From NCBI GenBank assembly GCA_002448395.1, contig DJXS01000134.1:17944-29662 (forward strand): a DNA stretch of 11,719 nt. The letters run 5' to 3'. Under the pieces are notes generated by a model, which saw nothing but the letters and a program-made list of their open reading frames with translations, had not been told where the DNA came from and did not search any database. The stretch's first letter is position 1. Each line of letters opens with the position of its first letter. Made by a program: the position numbers and the translations under genes. Positions 1 through 6,185 of the stretch are shown here, piece by piece. Origin of the DNA: Lachnospiraceae bacterium UBA6998. GTDB taxonomy: Bacteria > Bacillota > Clostridia > Lachnospirales > Lachnospiraceae.

Positions 1-64
1 CACAGGCGCCGGCAGGCAGCAGGCAGCCGCCACACAGGCGCCGGCAGGCACCCGGCAGCCGCCT
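1..64. repeat. GC-rich 32-bp tandem repeat, two copies, cut by window edge
   Basis: Bases 1-32 and 33-64 are two head-to-tail copies of a 32-bp unit. The first 18 bases (CACAGGCGCCGGCAGGCA) are identical and only 3 of the remaining 14 differ. The array touches the left edge, so more copies may lie outside. It ends about 10 bp before the ribosome binding site of the HAD gene. It could be the tail of a repetitive coding region or a non-coding repeat. No function can be read from it. Confidence 0.75.
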
Positions 65-85
65 GCAGAAAACAGGAGAACCTAC

Positions 86-751
86 ATGTATGTGATCTTT
101 GACATGGACGGCGTCATCGTCGATTCCGAAGCGGTATATCTGGCAGGATATCTTCACGCCGCAGAACTATATGATCTTCCCATAGAGGACATGAGAACGG
201 CCATCGGCCGTGCCACCGGAGTCACGGACAATATGGAGCGGGCCATAATGGTGGAGACCTTCGGACACCTGCCGCAGTTCAGTATGGATAAGACTTACAA
301 GGCCTGCCGGGACTATTTCAACAACATTGTTGAGACAGGGCAGATGAAGCTCAAGCCCGGAGCGGCGGAGATCCTGAAGTTTCTGAAAGACAATGATATT
401 CCCACTGGTCTTGCGTCCTCCTCGCCTCGGGTAATGATCGAGAAGGTTTTGAGGCCGCATGATGTGCTGCAGTATTTTGACACGGTCATCAGCGGAGACA
501 TGGTGGAGCACGGTAAGCCTGACCCGGAGATCTTCTTAAAGTGCGCGGCGCAGATGAGTATCCCGGAGTCAAAATACAGCGAGATCTTCGTCATAGAGGA
601 CTCCCACAACGGTATCAGAGCAGCCCATGCTGCAGGAATGCAGCCTGTTATGGTACCGGACCAACTCCCGGCGACGGACGAGATGCGCCGGCTGTCGGCA
701 GCGGTGCTCCCGTCGCTGACAGATGTGATAGAATGGCTGCAGAGCTGCTGA
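86..751 (+). CDS. HAD-superfamily hydrolase, beta-phosphoglucomutase-like
   Basis: A cytoplasmic 221-residue phosphatase or phosphomutase of HAD subfamily IA. Motif I is DMDGVIVDSE, with nucleophile Asp6 and acid/base Asp8. Residues about 16-85 form the helical C1 cap. Motif II is the SSS at 111-113, motif III Lys144 in HGKPDPEIF, and motif IV Glu171-Asp172 in VIEDSHNGIRAA. All catalytic residues are present and the length is normal for the family. The AGGAG at 74-78, 7 bases before the ATG, supports the start. The family includes beta-phosphoglucomutase, phosphoglycolate phosphatase and sugar-phosphate phosphatases. The conserved Asp8 and the cap type fit any of these, so the substrate is left open. 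The next gene starts about 124 bp downstream on the same strand and may be co-transcribed. Confidence 0.9.
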   Translation: MYVIFDMDGVIVDSEAVYLAGYLHAAELYDLPIEDMRTAIGRATGVTDNMERAIMVETFGHLPQFSMDKTYKACRDYFNNIVETGQMKLKPGAAEILKFLKDNDIPTGLASSSPRVMIEKVLRPHDVLQYFDTVISGDMVEHGKPDPEIFLKCAAQMSIPESKYSEIFVIEDSHNGIRAAHAAGMQPVMVPDQLPATDEMRRLSAAVLPSLTDVIEWLQSC

Positions 752-766
752 AAAACGCGTCGTTTT
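752..766. repeat. Short inverted repeat after the HAD gene
   Basis: AAAACG at 752-757 and CGTTTT at 761-766 form a perfect 6-bp inverted repeat around a 3-base loop directly after the HAD stop codon. It is too weak for a confident terminator and may be chance. Confidence 0.3.
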
Positions 767-860
767 GGCAGGAAAGCCGCTGGCCGAGAATATCAATTTA
801 TACCACAAGTTGAGTGACGGTTAATACTTCCGGATGTACGTTAGAACTAAGAGATATAAC

Positions 861-867
861 GAGGAAG
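861..867 (+). promoter_or_regulatory. Ribosome binding site fixing the rtcB start
   Basis: GAGGAAG lies 8 bases upstream of the ATG at 876. The in-frame upstream ATG at 834 has no such site, and the 14 residues it would add do not resemble the RtcB N terminus. The ATG at 876 is therefore preferred. Confidence 0.7.
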
Positions 868-875
868 TGTTTAAA

Positions 876-2078
876 ATGTTGGAGATTAAAGGAAAGATCA
901 ATACAGCCATATGTTATGCTTCCGTCATCGAAGAAGAAGCGATCGAACAGATCCGCCGCATGTGCGACTATGAGTTCACTGCGGGCAGCAGGATCAGAAT
1001 CATGCCGGATGTGCACGCCGGTAAGGGCTGCACGATCGGCACGACCATGACCATTACGGATAAGGCAGTTCCCAATATCGTGGGCGTGGACATCGGGTGC
1101 GGAATGTACACGGTCAGTCTGGGCAGAACGGATATTAACTTTGAGCGATTGGATGAGGCGGCCCACTTTATTCCTTCCGGCATGAATGTGTGGGAAGGAA
1201 GACAGGAGCATTTTGACCTTGAGCAGCTTCGCTGCTACAGGGATCTCAAAGACGCGAAGCGCCTTGAGCGCAGCCTGGGAACACTGGGGGGCGGAAACCA
1301 TTTCATCGAGATCGATGAGTCCGCGGACGGAGAAAAGTACCTGGTCATCCACAGCGGAAGCCGCAACCTCGGAAAACAGGTCGCAGAGCTCTACCAGAAG
1401 CTGGCAGTTGACCTGAGCAAAGGAAAAGAGGAATACTTCAAGAAGAGAGATGAGATCATCCGCACTTACAAAGAGAAGGGCAAGCGAAAAGAGATCCAGG
1501 CTGCTTTGAAGAAGATCGCGTGGGAGCAGAAGGAAAGCCTTATTCCGGAGGATCTGTGCTTCCTTTACGGCTCTTATCTTGAGGACTACCTGCACGATGT
1601 TGAAGTGTGCCAGCGCTTCGCCCGCAGAAACCGCGAGAAAATGGCGGAGATCCTGCTGGAGCGCACCGGGATCGCGGCAGGGGAGGCGTTCCACACCATC
1701 CACAACTACATCGATATGGAAGAGATGATCCTGCGCAAAGGGGCCATTGCTGCCCATGCGGGTGAGAAAATACTGATCCCGATCAACATGAGAGACGGGA
1801 GCGTGCTGGCCGTCGGAAAAGGAAACGCGGAATGGAACTACTCCGCGCCTCACGGGGCCGGAAGGATCATGTCCCGAAAGGCCGCGAAAGACAAGCTCAG
1901 CCTGGAGGAATACCGTGAGACGATGAAAGGGATCTACACAACCTCTGTTAATGAAGCCACCTTGGATGAGGCTCCGATGGCGTATAAATCACTGGACGAT
2001 ATCATCGATGTGATTCGCGACTCTGTTGACATCATCGATGTGATGAAGCCGGTGTACAACTTTAAGGCTTCGGACTAA
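876..2078 (+). CDS. rtcB: RtcB-family RNA-splicing ligase
   Basis: A 400-residue RtcB ligase. The family joins RNA 2',3'-cyclic phosphate (or 3'-phosphate) ends to 5'-OH ends using GTP and Mn2+, through a GMP-histidine intermediate. Visible motifs in order are PDVHAGKG (45-51), VGVDIGCGM with Asp72 and Cys75 (70-77), GTLGGGNHF with Asn141-His142, VIHSGSRNLG with His159, His294 in AAHAGEK, and APHGAGRIMSR with the expected guanylylated histidine His326. All metal and nucleophile positions look intact. The length matches the compact bacterial RtcB type of roughly 400 residues. No archease or RtcA gene is adjacent. In bacteria RtcB is generally tied to RNA repair after nuclease damage; its targets here are unknown. 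An alternative start at 834 is less likely. Confidence 0.94.
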   Translation: MLEIKGKINTAICYASVIEEEAIEQIRRMCDYEFTAGSRIRIMPDVHAGKGCTIGTTMTITDKAVPNIVGVDIGCGMYTVSLGRTDINFERLDEAAHFIPSGMNVWEGRQEHFDLEQLRCYRDLKDAKRLERSLGTLGGGNHFIEIDESADGEKYLVIHSGSRNLGKQVAELYQKLAVDLSKGKEEYFKKRDEIIRTYKEKGKRKEIQAALKKIAWEQKESLIPEDLCFLYGSYLEDYLHDVEVCQRFARRNREKMAEILLERTGIAAGEAFHTIHNYIDMEEMILRKGAIAAHAGEKILIPINMRDGSVLAVGKGNAEWNYSAPHGAGRIMSRKAAKDKLSLEEYRETMKGIYTTSVNEATLDEAPMAYKSLDDIIDVIRDSVDIIDVMKPVYNFKASD

Positions 2079-2098
2079 AATTAAGTTTGAGACAGGAA

Positions 2099-2105
2099 AA
2101 GGAGA
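2099..2105 (+). promoter_or_regulatory. Ribosome binding site fixing the panE-like start
   Basis: AAGGAGA (core GGAG 2101-2104) lies 9 bases before the ATG at 2114. The earlier in-frame ATG at 2087 overlaps the spacer and has no site of its own. The Rossmann motif sits at the expected distance from the ATG at 2114. Confidence 0.7.
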
Positions 2106-2113
2106 GCAGAACA

Positions 2114-3067
2114 ATGAAGATCAGGTCAGTCGCCGTCCTGGGTGCAGGCGCAGTTGGAGCTTATATTCTATACGGCCTTTCACAGACGAAAGATGTCGAT
2201 TTCTGTGTCGTCGCGGACGGCGCGAGAAAAGAGCGCCTTGTGCGGGACGGGATCCTAATCGACAATAAGAAATCGGTCCAGACATTCAGGCCTGCCGTCA
2301 GAACGCCGCAGGAGGCCTGCGGAGTGGACCTTCTGCTTGTGGCGGTCAAGTATACTGCTTTGGATTCTGTTCTGGAGGATATCCGCACCATCGCGGCGCC
2401 CGGCACGATCGTCCTTTCCCTCCTCAACGGCATCGACTCCGAGGAGAAGATCGGGAGAGTCATAGATCCTTCGCAGATCGTGTACTCACTGATGCGGGTG
2501 AGCTCCGAGCGCAGGGCCCGGGAAGACGGCAGGAGTGTGATCACATTCGATCCGACGATCAAATGGGGCATTTATCTGGGCGAGAAGGGCAGCCCTGTTA
2601 AGACGGAGCGCATCATGGCGATCGAGGAGCTGTTTGAAGGTACGGACTGCAGTGTCTACTTTGTGGAAGATATCGTCCAGGATCAGTGGGCAAAATATGC
2701 CTCCAATATCTGCTACAACCTTCCCCAGGCTGTCCTTAACCTGCCTTTTGGCGCCTATTTTGACTCGGAACATGTTGCCTTTCTCAGAAAGAAGCTCTTT
2801 GATGAGGTATATCAGGTCGGTGCTGCGATGGGAATCGATGTCCTAAGCCCTGCCTTGGCATGGGACAGCTGCGCGAAGACGGCGAGATTTTCCACTCTTC
2901 AGGACCTCGACGCCGGGAGACATACGGAGATTGACATGTTTGCGGGAGTCCTGATGGAGAAAGCACGGCAGGCAGGCGTCAGTGTTCCCTACACTGAGTA
3001 CACTTACCATGCGATTAAGGCACTGGAGGAGAAAAACGACGGGAAATTCGAATATCAGACAGCCTGA
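2114..3067 (+). CDS. 2-dehydropantoate 2-reductase (ketopantoate reductase) family protein
   Basis: A 317-residue cytoplasmic oxidoreductase of the PanE/ApbA family, whose reference member reduces ketopantoate to pantoate with NADPH in pantothenate synthesis. The N-terminal Rossmann fold opens with VAVLGAGAVGAY (7-17), followed by AVKYT at 77-81 and SLLNGIDSEE around 102-111. The C-terminal helical domain carries Lys194 in QWAKYASN, Asn198, and Glu272 in GRHTEID. These match the catalytic Lys, Asn and substrate-binding Glu of the family. Length is normal. Clostridia often carry several paralogues acting on other 2-oxo acids, and no panB, panC or panD is nearby. The family call is firm and the substrate is not. 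It starts 36 bp after rtcB on the same strand. The AT-rich tail after it leads into the GntR promoter. Confidence 0.88.
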   Translation: MKIRSVAVLGAGAVGAYILYGLSQTKDVDFCVVADGARKERLVRDGILIDNKKSVQTFRPAVRTPQEACGVDLLLVAVKYTALDSVLEDIRTIAAPGTIVLSLLNGIDSEEKIGRVIDPSQIVYSLMRVSSERRAREDGRSVITFDPTIKWGIYLGEKGSPVKTERIMAIEELFEGTDCSVYFVEDIVQDQWAKYASNICYNLPQAVLNLPFGAYFDSEHVAFLRKKLFDEVYQVGAAMGIDVLSPALAWDSCAKTARFSTLQDLDAGRHTEIDMFAGVLMEKARQAGVSVPYTEYTYHAIKALEEKNDGKFEYQTA

Positions 3068-3126
3068 ATTGTAAGAACTGTGTAAAGCAGATATACTTAA
3101 ATACATAGGAGAAAGCCTAAAACATA

Positions 3127-3155
3127 TTGTGATTTGGCGGATAACGTGATATAAC
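3127..3155 (+). promoter_or_regulatory. Predicted sigma-A promoter of the GntR regulator
   Basis: TTGTGA (3127-3132), a 17-bp spacer and TATAAC (3150-3155) give a credible promoter in the AT-rich gap between the reductase and the regulator. Transcription would start near 3162, leaving a leader of about 70 bases. Matches are 4/6 and 5/6 to consensus. This was read by eye only. Confidence 0.5.
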
Positions 3156-3230
3156 TCAGTAATGGATATTGATGGGGGAAGTTTCAATTCATAATGATAA
3201 ATTTTTAACATAGTTTATGGGGTAAGTGTC

Positions 3231-3971
3231 GTGTCAAGTGAGGGAATGTTCAAGAAAATAAAGAACAAATCAGTCGTACAGACTGTTGTGGACAGTATTA
3301 CAAAGGCGATCATCGCCGGGGAACTTAAACCCGGGGATAAGATCCCGACAGAACTGGAACTGGCTGAGAGTTTCGGAGTCGGAAGAAACTCGATCAGAGA
3401 GGCCATAAAGATCCTTGTATATTACGGCATCCTTGAAATACACAGAGCAGAGGGAACTTTTGTATGCAACGGCTTTAATAAGATCATGATCGATCCCATG
3501 GTATATGGCGTCATTCTTCACCAGAGCCAGGATTATGTCAATCTTATGGAACTGAGAGAGATGATGGAAGTCGGCGTAATGAGACTTGCCATCGCAAAAT
3601 ACAACGAGGAAGACATTGACAAGATCCGGGACAAACTTGAGAACCTTAAAAAGGAGATTGAGAAAGGCCCTGAGAATATCGAGAACGTGTTTATCGCAGA
3701 CAATGTATTTCACGATACAGTCTCGGAAATGGGCCACAATCCGATCGTCGACAGGATCAACAATGTAGTCAGGGAAATGACCTACAAGATGCGCTATCGT
3801 TCAATGCTGAACATGCTCGAATCCGGAAGAGGAGAAGAGCTTTATGACGCGCACGAGAAGATTTACAAGAAGATCCTGAACCGCGATCTTTCAAATCTCA
3901 ATGAGGACATCCGCAGGACATATTTCCCGGAAGAGGCCGACATGGACAATCCGGACGCGGAAGACCTCTGA
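3231..3971 (+). CDS. GntR-family transcriptional regulator, FadR subfamily (FCD domain)
   Basis: A 246-residue DNA-binding regulator. Residues about 15-80 form the GntR winged helix: VVDSITKAIIAGELKPGDKIP, the helix-turn-helix around ELAESFGVGRNSIREAIKIL, and the wing GILEIHRAEGTFV. Residues about 105-232 form an all-helical FCD ligand-binding domain. Three of the usual four metal ligands are visible: Asp157 and His161 in ADNVFHD, and His208 in DAHEKIY. The fourth histidine position, about 22 residues later, appears to be Thr230. The GTG at 3231 has GGGG 8 bases upstream. The alternative ATG at 3246 has its purine run too close. FadR-type regulators commonly repress adjacent sugar-acid or organic-acid operons, so the dehydrogenase operon downstream is the likely target. 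The last residues are acidic. Confidence 0.92.
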   Translation: MSSEGMFKKIKNKSVVQTVVDSITKAIIAGELKPGDKIPTELELAESFGVGRNSIREAIKILVYYGILEIHRAEGTFVCNGFNKIMIDPMVYGVILHQSQDYVNLMELREMMEVGVMRLAIAKYNEEDIDKIRDKLENLKKEIEKGPENIENVFIADNVFHDTVSEMGHNPIVDRINNVVREMTYKMRYRSMLNMLESGRGEELYDAHEKIYKKILNRDLSNLNEDIRRTYFPEEADMDNPDAEDL

Positions 3972-3981
3972 AGCGGATCTT

Positions 3982-4009
3982 TATGAACAATTAAGAACAA
4001 TTTGAACAG
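3982..4009. repeat. Short GAACAATT direct repeat
   Basis: After the regulator stop, GAACAATT occurs twice about ten bases apart and is followed by a partial third copy, TTGAACA. It could be a protein-binding direct repeat, but it is short and AT-rich and may be chance. Confidence 0.3.
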
Positions 4010-4021
4010 AATATGAAAATG

Positions 4022-4061
4022 AGAACCCCCGCAAAGGATTATCGCCTTGGCGGGGGGTTCT
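4022..4061 (+). terminator. Terminator-like hairpin after the GntR gene
   Basis: AGAACCCCCGC at 4022-4032 pairs with the complementary GCGGGGGG-TTCT arm ending at 4061, with one bulged G. AAGG/CCTT pairing continues inside. The stem is very GC-rich and stable. No T-run follows on the + strand, so termination efficiency is uncertain. Position, about 50 bp after the regulator stop, fits a terminator separating it from the downstream operon. Confidence 0.55.
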
Positions 4062-4095
4062 GCTTGAGGGTATAGAAACACAGTATATCAGAATA

Positions 4096-4153
4096 AAAGC
4101 GCAGGATGCATATTATGGAATGAGCAAGGGAAACGCATAACTACCTGCGCTTT
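4096..4153. other. Perfect 10-bp inverted repeat with a long loop; possible structured RNA or operator
   Basis: AAAGCGCAGG (4096-4105) is matched by CCTGCGCTTT (4144-4153). The helix can continue with ATGC (4106-4109) pairing GCAT (4135-4138), leaving a five-base asymmetric bulge (AACTA) and a loop of about 25 bases. A TTTTT run lies at 4161-4165. It could be an independent small RNA with a loose terminator, a long operator, or chance. I recognise no known riboswitch class in it. Confidence 0.45.
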
Positions 4154-4189
4154 AATCTGCTTTTTAAACTGTGATTTGGTAAGCCTTGC

Positions 4190-4218
4190 TTGTCATCATC
4201 GGAGAGGTCTTTTATAAT
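4190..4218 (+). promoter_or_regulatory. Near-consensus promoter of the dehydrogenase operon
   Basis: TTGTCA (4190-4195), exactly 17 bp, then a perfect TATAAT (4213-4218). The predicted start of transcription is near 4225, so the leader to the ATG at 4294 is about 70 bases and contains the hairpin at 4237-4270. This is the best promoter match I found in the window. Confidence 0.75.
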
Positions 4219-4236
4219 GCGTATTGACCGATGACT

Positions 4237-4270
4237 AATATCGCAGTGCGAGTGATCGTACTGCGATATT
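4237..4270. promoter_or_regulatory. 15-bp palindrome/hairpin with GTGA loop in the operon leader
   Basis: Bases 4237-4251 pair with 4256-4270. The outer 11 bp (AATATCGCAGT / ACTGCGATATT) are perfect, the inner 4 bp include one G-U pair, and the loop is GTGA, a GNRA-type tetraloop in RNA. Only two further T residues follow the stem. It sits about 12 bases after the predicted transcription start and 9 bases before the AGGAGG. As DNA it could be an operator for the neighbouring GntR protein or a roadblock site. As RNA it could be an attenuator or a 5' stabilising hairpin. Confidence 0.6.
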
Positions 4271-4279
4271 TTGATAAAG

Positions 4280-4285
4280 AGGAGG
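4280..4285 (+). promoter_or_regulatory. Ribosome binding site fixing the dehydrogenase start
   Basis: A perfect AGGAGG lies 8 bases before the ATG at 4294. The in-frame ATG at 4231 would start inside the leader hairpin region and add 21 residues not seen in the family, so it is discarded. Confidence 0.85.
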
Positions 4286-4293
4286 ACGAATAT

Positions 4294-5259
4294 ATGAAGA
4301 TAGTAGTACTTGATGGTTATACAGAGAACCCCGGAGATCTGAGCTGGGCGGGCATGGAAGCTTTTGGCGAAGTCACAGTTTATGACAGAGTCTCTTACGT
4401 GGATTCTCCCGTGATCGCGGAGAAGCTCGGTGACGCCGAGGTCGCCGTTGTCAACAAGACGCCGATCACGAAGGCGACAATGGACGCCTGCCCGAATCTG
4501 AAGGCGGTCGCTGTCCTTGCTACCGGATATAATGTCGTCGATACTGCCTATGCCAAGGAGAAGGGCATTGTTGTCATGAATGTCCCCACCTACGGAACTC
4601 AGATCGTGGGACAGTATGCGGTGGGACTCCTTCTGGAGATCTGCGCGCACTACGGACATCACGACCGGACTGTCAAGGAAGGCCGCTGGCAGAACAATAT
4701 TGACTGGTGCTACTGGGATTATCCGATGATCGAGCTCGCGGGCAAGACAGCCGGCGTGATCGGACTTGGACGGATCGGACAGACATCTGCCAAAATATTG
4801 GGCGCGCTGGGTATGCGCGTCATTGCCTATGACAGTTTCCAAAGTGAAGCGGGAGCAAAGCTCGCGGAATATGTGGATTTCGATACGCTGCTTGCGCAGT
4901 CGGATGTGATCTTCCTTCACTGCCCGCTCTTCCCGTCCACAGAGGGAATGATCAACAAGGACAGCATTGCGAAGATGAAAGATGGTGTGATCCTTATCAA
5001 CAACAGCCGCGGCCAGCTCGTAGTCGAGCAGGATTTGGCTGACGCCCTTAACAGCGGCAAGGTATTTGCTGCAGCTTTGGATGTCGTGTCGACAGAGCCG
5101 ATCAAGGCGGACAATCCGCTTCTTACGGCGAAGAATTGCCTGATCACGCCTCACATTTCCTGGGCGGCCAAAGAGGCGAGACAGAGAATCATGGATATCA
5201 CAGTAGATAATATAAGATCTTATGTGGAGGGTGACCCGAAGAATGTCGTCAACAGATGA
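4294..5259 (+). CDS. D-isomer-specific 2-hydroxyacid dehydrogenase (hydroxypyruvate/glycerate dehydrogenase-like)
   Basis: A 321-residue NAD(P)-dependent dehydrogenase that interconverts a 2-oxo acid and the D-2-hydroxy acid. The substrate domain is split around a Rossmann domain. Visible motifs are ATGYNVVD (76-83), the dinucleotide loop GLGRIG (157-162) with Asp180 at the end of strand 2 favouring NAD(H), and the catalytic triad Arg239 (NNSRGQLV), Glu268 (DVVSTEP) and His287 (TPHISWA). The TPHISWA...EARQRIMD block and the short tail resemble glycerate dehydrogenase/hydroxypyruvate reductase more than long serA proteins, and no ACT domain is present. It is the first gene of the probable operon controlled by the promoter at 4190 and follows a GntR gene, which fits inducible sugar-acid metabolism. 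D-lactate or 4-phosphoerythronate-type substrates cannot be excluded. Confidence 0.92.
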   Translation: MKIVVLDGYTENPGDLSWAGMEAFGEVTVYDRVSYVDSPVIAEKLGDAEVAVVNKTPITKATMDACPNLKAVAVLATGYNVVDTAYAKEKGIVVMNVPTYGTQIVGQYAVGLLLEICAHYGHHDRTVKEGRWQNNIDWCYWDYPMIELAGKTAGVIGLGRIGQTSAKILGALGMRVIAYDSFQSEAGAKLAEYVDFDTLLAQSDVIFLHCPLFPSTEGMINKDSIAKMKDGVILINNSRGQLVVEQDLADALNSGKVFAAALDVVSTEPIKADNPLLTAKNCLITPHISWAAKEARQRIMDITVDNIRSYVEGDPKNVVNR

Positions 5260-5261
5260 GA

Positions 5262-5299
5262 GTCTGTCCGCGGGAGGGGGAGAGAGTAGTCCCGCAGAC
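5262..5299 (+). other. Hairpin directly after the dehydrogenase stop
   Basis: GTCTG (5262-5266) and CGGGA (5271-5275) together pair with TCCCGCAGAC (5290-5299), giving a 10-bp stem with a four-base bulge and a 14-base purine-rich loop. It starts 3 bases after the stop codon. With no T-run it is not a clear terminator. It may act as a processing or stability hairpin inside the operon. Confidence 0.45.
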
Positions 5300-5336
5300 A
5301 GCATTCATGTAGAAGACGGGGCAGCAAAAACAATTG

Positions 5337-5559
5337 ATGAGAAAGAACAGGATCGACGCGCTGGTGATCGCCGGCGGAGTCGGTTGTCATTCCTGAGACT
5401 TACGACTATAATGAAGTCAAGATCATGAAGACCATTGCCAAGCATCGTGAGAACGGAAACTTCGTAGATTACGATGTGGATGAGGCGCTGAGCATGAAGG
5501 GCGGTATGACCGAGGGCCTGAAGTATATGTATGAGATCCTTGAAGATCTTTCGGTCTGA
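5337..5559 (+). pseudogene. Probable decayed or internally deleted gene, family not recognised
   Basis: Between dehydrogenase and isomerase lie about 400 bp without an intact gene. From ATG 5337 one frame reads MRKNRIDALVIAGGVG, then stops at about 5395. A second frame, open from 5368, continues from about the same point as VIPETYDYNEVKIMKTIAK and on to a TGA at 5557-5559, ending GLKYMYEILEDLSV. The two pieces join naturally across a frameshift near 5386 and have coding-like composition (Glu, Lys and Asp rich, amphipathic). They look like the remains of one soluble protein, either its C-terminal part or a version with an internal deletion. I cannot name the family. In this operon position the lost protein could have been a kinase or aldolase, but nothing in the remnant shows that. 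A sequencing or assembly frameshift alone would not explain the short length. The stretch 5560-5665 holds nothing I can support. Confidence 0.45.
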
Positions 5560-5653
5560 TGATCTGTACGGAAAACAACATAGAGCAAATTCAGTGTGCA
5601 GAAGGCGGCTGAAGCACTGGGACAGCGACACATCGATGGAAAAGACAGCTGCC

Positions 5654-5659
5654 GGGAGG
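5654..5659 (+). promoter_or_regulatory. Ribosome binding site fixing the rpiB-like start
   Basis: GGGAGG lies 6 bases before the ATG at 5666. Longer in-frame openings back to 5531 would add about 45 residues unlike the family, which begins MKIxxGxDHA. Confidence 0.8.
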
Positions 5660-5665
5660 TTAATA

Positions 5666-6136
5666 ATGAAAATAGGATTTGGAAGTGACCACGCTGCGAT
5701 TGAACTCAAGTCAGTTCTTTTCGAGCACTTGAAATCTAAGGGCTATGAGTGCGTGGATTTCGGCGCTTACAGTCCTGACCAGAAGGTGGATTATCCCATC
5801 GCGGGCAGGAAAGTGGCTGAAGCGATCCGCCGCGGCGATATTGACAAGGGCGTTCTGGTATGCGGTACCGGCGTCGGCATCTCTCTTGCCGCCAACAAGG
5901 TTCCCGGCATCCGCGCGGGTGTCTGCTCGGACTGCTTTACAGCCAAGATGGTCAAGGAGCACAACCACTGCCAGATCATCGCTATGGGACAGCGCGTCGT
6001 AGGCACAGAGCTGGCCAAGATGATCGTTGACAATTTCTTTGAAGCGGAAGAACTGGGCGGCCGTCACGCCAACAGAGTCGAAATGATCACACAGATCGAG
6101 AGGGACTACGGATACGCTGACGCTCCTATTAAGTGA
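5666..6136 (+). CDS. RpiB/LacA/LacB-family sugar-phosphate isomerase
   Basis: A 156-residue isomerase. RpiB interconverts ribose 5-phosphate and ribulose 5-phosphate through an enediol; relatives act on allose, galactose or tetrulose phosphates. Visible residues are GSDHA with Asp8 and His9, DYPIAG (42-47), VCGTGVGISLAANK with catalytic Cys66 and Thr68, His99, and GGRHANRVE with phosphate-binding Arg133 and Arg137. The proton-donor His99 is followed by Asn-His-Cys-Gln instead of the usual Asn-Asp-(Ala/Thr)-Asn of RpiB, which may shift specificity. The active-site Cys argues against a LacB subunit. Length is typical. It is followed 49 bp later by an epimerase, a classic pentose-phosphate pairing, and sits in a regulated operon, which suggests a catabolic rather than housekeeping role. 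It could be true RpiB or an isomerase for another sugar phosphate. Confidence 0.9.
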   Translation: MKIGFGSDHAAIELKSVLFEHLKSKGYECVDFGAYSPDQKVDYPIAGRKVAEAIRRGDIDKGVLVCGTGVGISLAANKVPGIRAGVCSDCFTAKMVKEHNHCQIIAMGQRVVGTELAKMIVDNFFEAEELGGRHANRVEMITQIERDYGYADAPIK

Positions 6137-6185
6137 GACTTCACAGAGTGATTTAGTGCCAAATGGAGAAGAGAAAGGAAGACAG

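Noticed and set aside
765..793. Promoter before rtcB (TTGGCA with GAATAT)
   Set aside because: The -10 match is only about half; no better pair found, so rtcB may be co-transcribed with the HAD gene.
798..1853. 351-codon open frame on the - strand
   Set aside because: Antisense shadow of rtcB; codon structure of rtcB explains the lack of stops.
3162..3194. Ten-codon leader peptide before the GntR gene
   Set aside because: Its ATG coincides with the predicted transcription start and has no ribosome binding site.
4141..5304. 387-codon open frame on the - strand
   Set aside because: Antisense shadow of the dehydrogenase, whose motifs are complete; no start signal or domain on the - strand.
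5590..5690. Peptide with LGQRHIDGKD resembling the end of a dihydroxyacetone-kinase DhaL subunit
   Set aside because: Only a handful of matching residues, in a short frame that runs across the rpiB ribosome binding site; not enough to claim a second gene remnant.
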